In this document: piece after piece, positions 1 through 5,172 of the stretch
Layout: the number at the start of each line of letters is the position of its first letter
Numbering within the stretch: the stretch's first letter is position 1
Assembly: GCA_027039745.1 (NCBI GenBank)
Contig: JALUMP010000166.1
Span: forward strand, 1-6,009
Direction of reading: 5' to 3'
Source of the DNA: Candidatus Parcubacteria bacterium
GTDB lineage: Bacteria > Patescibacteriota > Minisyncoccia > Phycocordibacterales > GCA-2747955
Length of the DNA stretch: 6,009 bases
The notes under the pieces: model-generated
The model's database searches: none
What the model saw: the letters and a program-made list of their open reading frames with translations, nothing else
What the model was told of the DNA's origin: nothing
Made by a program: the position numbers and the translations under genes

Positions 1-1
1 A

Positions 2-181
2 TACAATTATAATGACAATAGACAGGTACAAAATTGGTCCTCTGACCAAAGCTTTTTGCAAGGATTTATAAGTATGCAGCCCGCAAGTGAATACCGCTTG
101 CATCAAAATATTCAAATAGGTCGGCAACAATGGCAATCATTGCTAAAATATTATTATGCTTATTACAATCTACGGAAATAA
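2..181 (+). CDS. C-terminal end of an unidentified protein (5' end outside window)
   Basis: One frame is open from the window edge to a TAA at 179-181, giving 59 residues and no start. The tail is rich in Gln, Tyr and Asn (it ends WQSLLKYYYAYYNLRK) and is richer in GC than the genes that follow. It contains two Trp codons, both TGG, and no in-frame TGA. I do not recognise the family, and no domain is visible in so short a piece. It overlaps the start of holA by 26 bases in another frame. Such overlap suggests the two are read from one transcript. The reading frame could be fortuitous, but its length up to a TAA inside the holA start region argues for a real gene end. Confidence 0.5.
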   Translation, partial: YNYNDNRQVQNWSSDQSFLQGFISMQPASEYRLHQNIQIGRQQWQSLLKYYYAYYNLRK

Positions 182-860
182 AACAAAAGAAAAACAAAAA
201 AAAATTTCTGCTATTTTAAGAGACTTAAAACAAAAACGCCCTAATGCTATTTTTTCTCACTTAGACTTTTTAGACCTTACCCCTCAAAAATTAGATGAAC
301 TTATTAACACCACTGGAGGATTATTTGAATCAAAAAATATCACTTTACTTACAAATATTTTACAAGATACTACTATAAAAAAACATTTTTTAAAAAATCT
401 AAAAAAAATACAAGATTCTGAAAATGCTTTTATATTAAATGAAGATGAAATTACCACCACTGATTTAAAAAAAATAGAATCTTACTCATTAAAAATGTTT
501 CCTTTTATTGCCCCTACAAAAAAAATAAATATTTTTGTACTTAGTGACTTATTACAAAAAAGAGAAAAGAAAAAACTTTGACTAACATACCATAATCTTT
601 TGCAAAAAAATATAAGCCCTAACGATATTTTTTCTAATTTTTTTTATTCGTTAAAAAGCTTAGTTTTGGCAGAAAAATTTTCTTTAGAGGGGTCTGGCCT
701 AAAACCATATCCATATCAAAAAGCTTCTGGTAATTTAAAAAAGTGAAAAACAGGCGAAGCTGAAAAGAAATTATATAATTTAATATCATATTATGTTTCT
801 GCTCGTTCTGATGGACTTCCCCTAGAAACCGCTTTAGAAAAATTTATTTTGGAATTGTAA
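156..860 (+). CDS. holA: DNA polymerase III delta subunit (HolA), read through two UGA codons
   Basis: Delta is the clamp-loader subunit that opens the sliding clamp during chromosome replication. Under the standard code the frame ends at TGA 579-581 after 141 residues. It stays open through that codon (residue 142) and TGA 744-746 (residue 197) to TAA 858-860, giving 234 residues. The N-terminus (MLITIYGNKTKEKQKKI) looks like the short delta N-terminus, with no clear Walker A. The part after the first UGA carries the typical C-terminal domain: a segment resembling 'kkaW-lY-kaL' (KKLWLTYHNLLQKN), then GLKPYPYQKA, then the last helices ending ETALEKFILEL. From memory, Patescibacteria delta proteins have this organisation and a Trp at the first UGA. 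There is no TGG codon, so both Trp are UGA. The ATG at 156 fits the family start and lacks a Shine-Dalgarno sequence. The stop codon lies inside the border of the accessory block. Family assignment is fairly secure, though delta is a divergent family. Confidence 0.8.
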
Positions 861-938
861 CGTTTTAGTATATGCGATGTTTTGCGGAATGTATCAAAGA
901 AACGAAATAGAACGAGTAAAACCGTATATGCTGTATCA
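855..938. repeat. attC-like hairpin A, outer border of the cassette block
   Basis: On the plus strand AGTATATGCG (867-876) pairs with CGTATATGCT (923-932) using two G-T wobbles, and GTTTT (879-883) pairs with AAAAC (918-922) after a two-base bulge. Read on the minus strand, the far end is a GTTACAA box (861-855), comparable to the R' box GTTRRRY of integron attC sites. The partner box near 932-938 (CTGATAC) has lost the AAC, so this copy looks decayed. The spacer and arm (CATATACTAAAACGTTAC on minus) closely match site C (CATATACTAAACGTTG), which shows the sites form one family. The GTTACAA box overlaps the holA stop codon. Confidence 0.45.
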
Positions 939-972
939 GACGTGTCGAAGTAAAATCAGAGTGAAATATGTC

Positions 973-1108
973 GTATAACGTATCCGTATATCAGAAGTTT
1001 TTGTTTATCATTTTAAAATTAAAAGAAACAAAAATTTGGGAGAAGAAAATATGACATCATTTTAAAATTTAAAAGTCTATTTTCTGAACCTGATATGCGG
1101 TGTTGTAC
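973..1108. repeat. attC-like hairpin B, follows the 132-aa cassette gene
   Basis: The outer boxes GTATAAC (973-979) and GTTGTAC (1102-1108) pair over 7 bases with one T-G wobble on the plus strand. After short unequal spacers, CCGTATATCAG (984-994) pairs with CTGATATGCGG (1090-1100), 11 bp with one T-G wobble. The interior holds two more hairpins: 995-1006 with 1026-1037, and 1044-1055 with 1075-1085. They carry near-identical A/T loops (1007-1025 and 1056-1074). Total length is 136 bp, within the 57-141 bp usual for attC. Relative to the minus-strand gene, GTACAAC is R'' and GTTATAC is R'. This region (861-1131) has no plausible protein gene. Confidence 0.6.
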
Positions 1109-1131
1109 GATGTGTTTTGACAGCAACCGTT

Positions 1132-1530
1132 TTAGCTCCAATAAACTTTGATATAAATTTCGTTCGTCTTAGTATTATAAATAACTTCAGCAAACTGCGC
1201 TCCACCTGCTGGTTTGATAGAATACTTTTCAATACCTTCATTTTTTTCAGGAGTTACTGTTGACGTCCCTTGTGAATTGTTAAGCCATTTTCTGATGTCG
1301 TTTTTTGGTGCGGTAAATTTCACACGAAATTCTCGATTAAAAGAAGATCCAAGTTTTTCAACAGATGTTATTTCTGCATTTTCTGGAAATGGTGTTAAAT
1401 TCGCCCATTCCTGTGTGATTTTTATAATTTCTTTTTGATCATACTGTTTATATGACACGACTGAAAATGCAATCAATAAAAATAGAATAATAAATCCGAA
1501 AATGGCGAATGTTTTTTTAGATTTAGTCAT
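1132..1530 (-). CDS. Small single-helix membrane-anchored protein, cassette gene
   Basis: The product is 132 residues. After a short Lys-rich start (MTKSKK) comes one hydrophobic helix at about residues 8-26 (FAIFGFIILFLLIAFSVVS). It has no lipobox Cys, so it is probably an uncleaved N-terminal anchor. The remaining ~100 residues would lie outside the membrane and look like a compact alpha/beta domain, with 'APKNDIRKWLNNSQG' in the middle and a final strand IYIKVYWS. I recall similar short 'P-nA-I...WL--S-G...YWS' proteins in scattered bacterial genomes but cannot name a function. Its three Trp codons are all TGG and no TGA occurs in frame, unlike the housekeeping genes here. It runs opposite to holA, the recombinase and dprA, and lies between attC-like sites B and C. 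The start has no Shine-Dalgarno sequence; the stop is TAA. Confidence 0.75.
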   Translation of the reverse strand: MTKSKKTFAIFGFIILFLLIAFSVVSYKQYDQKEIIKITQEWANLTPFPENAEITSVEKLGSSFNREFRVKFTAPKNDIRKWLNNSQGTSTVTPEKNEGIEKYSIKPAGGAQFAEVIYNTKTNEIYIKVYWS

Positions 1531-1571
1531 GGTTAAATATTAAGAAGTTAAGGTTGTTGTCAAAATATTTC

Positions 1572-1662
1572 GGACAACGTTTAGTATATGAGAAGTTGCG
1601 ACCAACGGGAGCAATTTGGGTTGAGGCTCTGCAAGAGCCGAACCTCATATACGCTGTTAGGC
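1572..1662. repeat. attC-like hairpin C, follows the zinc-ribbon cassette gene
   Basis: The inner arms GTATATGAG (1584-1592) and CTCATATAC (1644-1652) pair perfectly over 9 bp. Read on the minus strand, the boxes are GCCTAAC (1662-1656), an exact match to R'' RYYYAAC, and GTTGTCC (1578-1572) as R'. Spacers are AGC and TAAAC. R'' and R' pair only at AAC/GTT and one outer base. Inside lies a strong hairpin, GGCTCT-GCA-AGAGCC, extended across a 2x2 mismatch by GGTT/AACC (about 1619-1644), and a weaker TTGC/GCAA hairpin upstream. The site is 91 bp and fills the gap between the two small genes. Confidence 0.65.
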
Positions 1663-1995
1663 GAAATAAAGTTAATATTTTTTTAAATTATTTTTTTAAC
1701 GTGTAATTACAGTATGGACATTTTTCAGGAATACCAAATTGTATTTTTTCGCCCGGCTTATGAAAAAGTAAAGACTTTTTACAGTTGGGACATTTTTCAA
1801 AATAACCAATGACTCCATTTGACATAGCCAGTGAAACAAAAATAAGCCACAAGTGTTTATATTGATTATTAAATAAATAAAAAACAAATAGCAATATAGC
1901 TATTATGCTAATTAATATTCTAGTAATTAGACTTATTTTTAGATATTTATTAATGACTGTCTTCATAAAAAAATATTAACTTTATTTCGCCTAAC
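1656..1995. repeat. 29-bp perfect inverted repeat enclosing the zinc-ribbon gene
   Basis: Bases 1656-1684, starting GTTAGGCGAAATAAAG, are the exact reverse complement of 1967-1995, ending CTTTATTTCGCCTAAC. The right arm touches the start codon of the minus-strand gene (1966) and the left arm ends three bases beyond its TAA. The outer seven bases of each arm are the R-type boxes of sites C and D, which would be inverted in any integron cassette. The other 22 matching bases are not explained by that. There is no obvious target-site duplication outside the arms. Confidence 0.9.
1688..1966 (-). CDS. Two-helix membrane protein with C-terminal zinc ribbon, cassette gene
   Basis: The product is 92 residues. 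Two hydrophobic helices (about residues 12-32 and 38-55) form a short hairpin in the membrane. They are followed by a zinc-ribbon-like tail with CPNC (C59, C62) and CPYC (C83, C86) separated by 20 residues, probably on the cytoplasmic side. Four cysteines spaced this way usually bind one Zn(II). The exact family and role are unknown; proteins of this layout are common small hypotheticals. Its single Trp is TGG and there is no in-frame TGA. The ATG is fixed by the inverted repeat that abuts it, and no Shine-Dalgarno sequence is present. It sits between attC-like sites C and D as the cassette nearest the recombinase, transcribed away from it. Confidence 0.75.
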   Translation of the reverse strand: MKTVINKYLKISLITRILISIIAILLFVFYLFNNQYKHLWLIFVSLAMSNGVIGYFEKCPNCKKSLLFHKPGEKIQFGIPEKCPYCNYTLKK

Positions 1996-2049
1996 TGGTT
2001 TTTATGCGAGGTAAATTTTTTATTTCGTGTAAAAACTTGTATGTTATGC
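1989..2049. repeat. attC-like hairpin D next to the recombinase gene
   Basis: On the plus strand 1998-2015 pairs with 2019-2036 in a continuous 18-bp stem (GTTTTTA/TAAAAAC, CGA/TCG, TAAA/TTTA) joined only by four G-T wobbles, with a TTT loop. Outside it the boxes GCCTAAC (1989-1995) and GTTATGC (2043-2049) pair at 6 of 7 bases. On the minus strand these read GCATAAC (R'') and GTTAGGC (an exact GTTRRRY R'). The spacers are unequal, 2 and 6 bases. The site is 61 bp. Its place between recombinase and first cassette is where an integron has attI, but it folds like attC. Confidence 0.65.
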
Positions 2050-2057
2050 GAATATTT

Positions 2058-2091
2058 GATAATATGTATTTATTAAATACAATATTATAAT
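2058..2091 (+). promoter_or_regulatory. Possible promoter(s) for the recombinase-dprA operon
   Basis: Two -10 candidates precede the ATG at 2095. GATAAT at 2058-2063 has TTGTAT at 2037-2042 as a weak -35 with a 15-bp spacer, giving a leader of about 25 bases. TATAAT at 2086-2091 is a perfect -10, but it ends only 3 bases before the ATG, so a start from it would fall inside the gene. The same bases read TATAAT on the minus strand (2089-2084), so this could also drive the cassettes. No Shine-Dalgarno sequence is present. The -35 box TTGTAT lies inside the spacer of site D. Confidence 0.35.
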
Positions 2092-2094
2092 AAC

Positions 2095-2907
2095 ATGACC
2101 GATTTGTTAAAACAAACAAAAAAAATATTGAAATTAAAAAATTATTCTCCTAAAACTATTAAATCTTATTTGATGTATATAGACCAGTATTTAAAATTTG
2201 CTAAAAATAAAAATATTAAAAATAAAAAAGATGCAATTGAGAGATTTTTGCTAGAAAAAGTAGAAAAAGGTAATTCTTCGCAAACCATTAATTTAGCTTT
2301 GAATTCTGTTAAATTTTTTTATAAAGAAGTTTTAAAAGACGATAATAAAATTGATTTGAAATTCGCTAAGAAAACCAAAAAACTTCCTGTAGTTTTAACT
2401 AAAGCTGAAATTTTAGAAATTATAGATAATATTTCTAATCAAAAATATCGTTTGGCTGTATCTTTAGCTTATGCGGGAGGGTTGAGAATTTCTGAAATAC
2501 AAAATCTAAAAATAAAAGATTTGAATATAGAAGAGCTAACTGTGCATATAAAAAATACTAAAGGCAAAAAAGACAGAATAACTGTTTTTCCAGAAAAATT
2601 AAAAACAGATTTTCAAAACTTAATTGCGGGAAAAAATTTAAACGACTTTGTCTTTAACTCAAATCGTGGAGGCAAGCTCACTACTCGCTCATTTCAAGCT
2701 GTTTTTAAAAAAGCGTTAAAAAAGGCGGTGATTAAAAAAGAAGCCACTTTTCACTCCTTACGTCATAGTTTTGCGACGCATTTGTTGGAAAATGGAACAG
2801 ATGTCCGATATGTGCAGGAGTTGTTGGGGCATGCAAACATAAGAACAACGCAGATTTATACACAAGTCACAAATCCAAAATTGAAAAATATTAAAAGCCC
2901 TCTATAA
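2095..2907 (+). CDS. xerD: Tyrosine recombinase, compact XerC/XerD type
   Basis: The 270-residue product is a complete tyrosine site-specific recombinase, which cuts and rejoins DNA through a covalent 3'-phosphotyrosine. The N-terminal SAM-like core-binding domain covers about residues 1-90 (NYSPKTIKSYLMYIDQYLKF) and the catalytic domain 100-270. All active-site residues are visible: R131 (GGLRISE), K156 (TKGKKDR), H220 and R223 (HSLRHSFATHL), H246 (LLGHANIRTT) and nucleophile Y255. The end IKSPL resembles both integron integrases and some Xer proteins. Only about 15 residues join FVFNSNRGGK to the next helix, so the ~20-30-residue insertion of true IntI, and hence the usual IntI length near 320, is missing. 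It could be the chromosome dimer-resolving Xer or the mover of the adjacent array. A 9-base gap to dprA indicates one operon. It contains no Trp codon of either kind. Confidence 0.88.
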   Translation: MTDLLKQTKKILKLKNYSPKTIKSYLMYIDQYLKFAKNKNIKNKKDAIERFLLEKVEKGNSSQTINLALNSVKFFYKEVLKDDNKIDLKFAKKTKKLPVVLTKAEILEIIDNISNQKYRLAVSLAYAGGLRISEIQNLKIKDLNIEELTVHIKNTKGKKDRITVFPEKLKTDFQNLIAGKNLNDFVFNSNRGGKLTTRSFQAVFKKALKKAVIKKEATFHSLRHSFATHLLENGTDVRYVQELLGHANIRTTQIYTQVTNPKLKNIKSPL

Positions 2908-2916
2908 TTACCATTA

Positions 2917-3792
2917 ATGTCTATTAAAAAAATTACAAAAAATGAGTTTAAAGATACTTTTTTATCACCACTCTTAAATATAAATGATTGCCCAAAACAA
3001 ATTAATTTTGTTGGAACTCTTTTTCCAAAAAATAAATATAAATTCGTTGCTATTGTTGGTTCACGCCAACACTCAAACTATGCTAAAGAGGCTTTACAAA
3101 AAATAATAGAAGATCTTTCAGGTTACAATATAGTGATTATATCTGGACTTGCTTTAGGAATAGATGCTTTAGCTCATAAATACGCAATGGAAAATAATTT
3201 AAAAACAATAGCTATCCCTGGTTCTGGTTTAGATGAAAATATAATATATCCAAAATCAAATCTAAATCTTGCAAAAAATATTTTAGACCATAAAGGTCTT
3301 TTGCTGTCCGAGTTTGATAATGATTTTAAAGCAACACCATGGTCATTTCCACAAAGAAATAGAATTATGGCTGGGCTTGCTGATGTTGTTTTAGTAGTAG
3401 AAGCAAAAGAAAAATCAGGAACACTTATTACAGCAAGGCTCGCCTTGGATTACAACAAAGATTTGGCGGTAATTCCAAATTCTATTTTTTCTAAATATTC
3501 TGATGGTTCAAATGCATTACTAAAACAAGGGGCGTGTCCTGTTTTTTCTGGTAACGATATTTTAGAGTTATTAGGAGAAAATAATAAAATAATAAAACAA
3601 GAGAAACTGGATTTAGACAATTTTTCTAAACGAGAACAACAAATACTGAATATTTTAGATGAGCCAAAAAATAAACAAGAGATCCAAAAACAACTTAATA
3701 TAAATATTACAACACTTAATACAGAGCTTTCTATTTTAGAACTTAAAGGAGTTATAAAAGAATCTTTAGGAAAATTTAGGAAGATATTATAA
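2917..3792 (+). CDS. dprA: DNA-processing protein DprA
   Basis: DprA binds incoming single-stranded DNA during natural transformation and loads RecA onto it, in the cytoplasm. The 291-residue product has the Rossmann-like core: VAIVGSRQHS (44-53), IISGLALGIDALAH (74-87), PGSGLDENIIYP (101-112), then PQRNRIMAGLADVVLVVEA (145-163) with KSGTLITA (166-173), which form the ssDNA-binding pocket. The usual 'VPGS' motif is IPNS here (187-190). Residues about 235-291 form a C-terminal winged-helix domain. The N-terminal SAM domain found in many homologues is absent or very short. It contains one Trp, TGG (W142). The gene follows the recombinase by 9 bases with no promoter, so the two are probably co-transcribed, and it ends at a terminator. 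The start lacks a Shine-Dalgarno sequence; translation may be coupled to the upstream gene. Confidence 0.95.
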   Translation: MSIKKITKNEFKDTFLSPLLNINDCPKQINFVGTLFPKNKYKFVAIVGSRQHSNYAKEALQKIIEDLSGYNIVIISGLALGIDALAHKYAMENNLKTIAIPGSGLDENIIYPKSNLNLAKNILDHKGLLLSEFDNDFKATPWSFPQRNRIMAGLADVVLVVEAKEKSGTLITARLALDYNKDLAVIPNSIFSKYSDGSNALLKQGACPVFSGNDILELLGENNKIIKQEKLDLDNFSKREQQILNILDEPKNKQEIQKQLNINITTLNTELSILELKGVIKESLGKFRKIL

Positions 3793-3821
3793 AAAAACAA
3801 GACAATGTGTCTCGTGTTTTT
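3793..3821. terminator. Bidirectional hairpin terminator between dprA and gdhA
   Basis: AAAAACA (3793-3799) pairs with TGTTTTT (3815-3821) and AGACA (3800-3804) pairs with TGTCT (3808-3812), with loop ATG and a two-base CG bulge. The stem starts right after the dprA stop. On the plus strand it ends in TTTTT, and on the minus strand in seven T's. It lies just past the stops of two convergent genes (dprA at 3792, gdhA at 3825), so it can end both transcripts. Confidence 0.8.
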
Positions 3822-3824
3822 ATA

Positions 3825-5069
3825 TTATTTTTGAGCTTGATTAATTCGCTCTATTGCAATTTTATAAGCAGCTTTTCTTAAATCTAAATCATCTTTTTTG
3901 GCAACGTCTATAATTCTATTATATGCATCAATAATCCTCTCTTTTAATTGGCTATTTACTTTCTCTAAATCCCATTTTTCATCATGTAAATTTTGATATC
4001 ATTCAAAATAAGAAACAATAACCCCCCCAGAATTTGCCAATAAGTCTGGAATTACCCTTATATTATTGTCTTTCAAAATTTTTTCTGCATTAACCAAAAT
4101 AGGACCATTTGCCATCTCAATAATCGCATTTGCTTTTATGTCAGAAACATTTTCTCTATTTATAACACCACCTAATGCTGCTGGAACCAATAAATCAACA
4201 TCTAATTCTAATAAATCTTTGTTTGAAATCACTTCACCCTCTCCGCAATTTATTACAGACTCATTTTTATTATCTCCCCCGTAAACACAACTCATAATTT
4301 TTGGAATGTCTAAACCATCTTCTTTATAAACTCCACCTTCTCTGTCGGAAACAGCTACGACTTTATACCCAGCATCAAACAACATTTGAGCTAAATGTGA
4401 GCCAACATTTCCAAAACCTTGAATAGCCACAGAAACATCACTTTTATCTCTATTTTTAAATTCTTCTTGTAGAATATAAAATCCTCCCATTGATGTAGAT
4501 TTGTCTCTACCTAAAGACCCTCCATCTTCTACTGATTTTCCTGTAATTACTGCTGGTGTTTTTTCTCCAACAAGTTTTTCATATTCATCTCTCATTCAAG
4601 ACATTATTTGTGGGTTAGTATTTACATCTGGAGCTGGCACATCTTCTTGTGGACCAATATACTTTCAAAACTCTTTTATATACCCTCTAGAGATTCTTTC
4701 TAGCTCTGTTTCCGAATAGTCTCTTGGGTTAATACGCACCCCACCTTTTGCGCCACCAAAAGGAAGACCAACCACAGAAGTTTTCAAAGTCATAATAAAA
4801 GCAAGCTCTGTTACCTCATCTAAATCAACATCTTGGTGAAAGCGAATACCACCTTTTCCTGGACCCAAATCATCATTATATAAAACTCTAAAAGCTGTAA
4901 TGATATCTGTTTCTCCATTATCTTTTTTTATTGGAAAATTGGCATATAAAATTCTTCTTGGGTGTTTTAGCCTTTTTAAATTTTTTGGAGATACAATATT
5001 TTTTTCCTCCATCTTATCTATTTCTACTCTACACTTTTTACAAGTGATTAGTTCGTCATCTGAATACAT
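3825..5069 (-). CDS. gdhA: Glutamate dehydrogenase, read through three UGA codons
   Basis: GDH interconverts glutamate and 2-oxoglutarate plus ammonia, using NAD(P). The frame from ATG 5069 to TAA 3827-3825 gives 414 residues, normal for the hexameric family, if UGA at residues 135, 158 and 357 is read as an amino acid. The substrate lysines K72 (GPGKGGIRFH), K96 (MTLK) and K108 (GGAKGG) keep the spacing of Clostridium symbiosum GDH (24 and 36), and catalytic D148 (PAPDVNTN) is 40 after K108. The Rossmann motif GFGNVG is at 218-223 with D241 after the second strand (SDREGG), which hints at NAD. UGA 158 lies in MS-W-MRDEY and UGA 357 in SYFE-W-YQN, both near-invariant Trp positions; W366 is TGG. 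The N-terminus is short and carries a CKKC pair of unknown use. It diverges from rpiB and converges on dprA. Under the standard code it would appear as two or three fragments. Confidence 0.95.
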
Positions 5070-5092
5070 TTTATTTTTTTTAATTAATTTAT

Positions 5093-5121
5093 TAATATCT
5101 TAATTATAACAGACGTGTCAA
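5093..5121 (-). promoter_or_regulatory. Promoter region of gdhA
   Basis: On the minus strand a perfect -35, TTGACA (5121-5116), is followed after 16-18 bases by GATATT or TATTAA (about 5099-5092). This would start the mRNA some 15-20 bases before the ATG. A perfect TATAAT (5108-5103) lies only 7 bases past the TTGACA, so the two cannot work together. The TATAAT could act alone with a weak -35 and give a leader of about 27 bases. Neither leader has a Shine-Dalgarno sequence. Confidence 0.45.
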
Positions 5122-5156
5122 TTAAAATTTTTAACAAAAAAGACGTAATAAAGGTG

Positions 5157-5165
5157 TGATATAAT
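5157..5165 (+). promoter_or_regulatory. Extended -10 promoter of rpiB, probably giving a leaderless mRNA
   Basis: TGATATAAT is an extended -10 (TGn plus a perfect TATAAT at 5160-5165). No good -35 is present at 17 bases, as is common with extended -10 promoters. The rpiB ATG begins 7 bases after the -10, where transcription should start, so the mRNA would begin at or next to the start codon. No Shine-Dalgarno sequence fits in the space. Confidence 0.6.
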
Positions 5166-5172
5166 CTAAGAT

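Larger units (their letters stand above)
855..2907. mobile_element. Putative integron-like cassette array with divergent Xer-type recombinase
   Basis: A tyrosine recombinase (2095-2907, plus) diverges from two short minus-strand genes, each followed in its own direction by an attC-like hairpin (C after the 92-aa gene, B after the 132-aa gene). Site D lies at the recombinase end. A further hairpin (A) ends a ~120-bp stretch with no gene. Cut at the R' boxes, the cassettes would be about 1995-1577, 1577-978 and 978-860. Gene direction, site direction, site length and the box sequences all agree with integron layout. Against it: the recombinase has no integron-specific extra domain, no typical attI is seen, and some R boxes are degenerate. 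Movement of cassettes is inferred, not shown. Confidence 0.55.

Noticed and set aside
579..581. Premature stops or frameshifts making holA, gdhA and rpiB pseudogenes
   Set aside because: All seven interruptions are UGA, none is UAA or UAG, and the frame is kept throughout with conserved motifs on both sides. Decay would give mixed stops and indels.
938..949. Shared 10-mer CAGACGTGTC at about 938-947 and 5110-5119 as a common operator
   Set aside because: One short match in 6 kb can arise by chance, and the two contexts (hairpin region and gdhA promoter) have nothing else in common.
1214..1438. Other open frames opposite the real genes (e.g. 1214-1438, 3450-3800, 4066-4284, 4501-4719, 4900-5103)
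   Set aside because: They lie antisense to well-supported genes and show no recognisable motifs or start signals, so they are shadows.
1656..1995. Insertion sequence with terminal inverted repeats
   Set aside because: The enclosed gene is a small membrane zinc-ribbon protein, not a transposase, and no target-site duplication is seen. A non-autonomous element remains possible and is mentioned under the repeat.
855..2049. CRISPR array
   Set aside because: There are no short direct repeats with regular unique spacers. The repeated units are long, divergent hairpins that flank genes.
4596..4598. UGA=Gly (the Absconditabacteria/Gracilibacteria code)
   Set aside because: This codon and the one at 3999-4001 fall on near-invariant Trp positions of GDH, where glycine is not expected.
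5103..5121. TTGACA and TATAAT on the minus strand as one gdhA promoter
   Set aside because: They are only 7 bases apart, far from the ~17 needed. They are reported as alternative elements instead.
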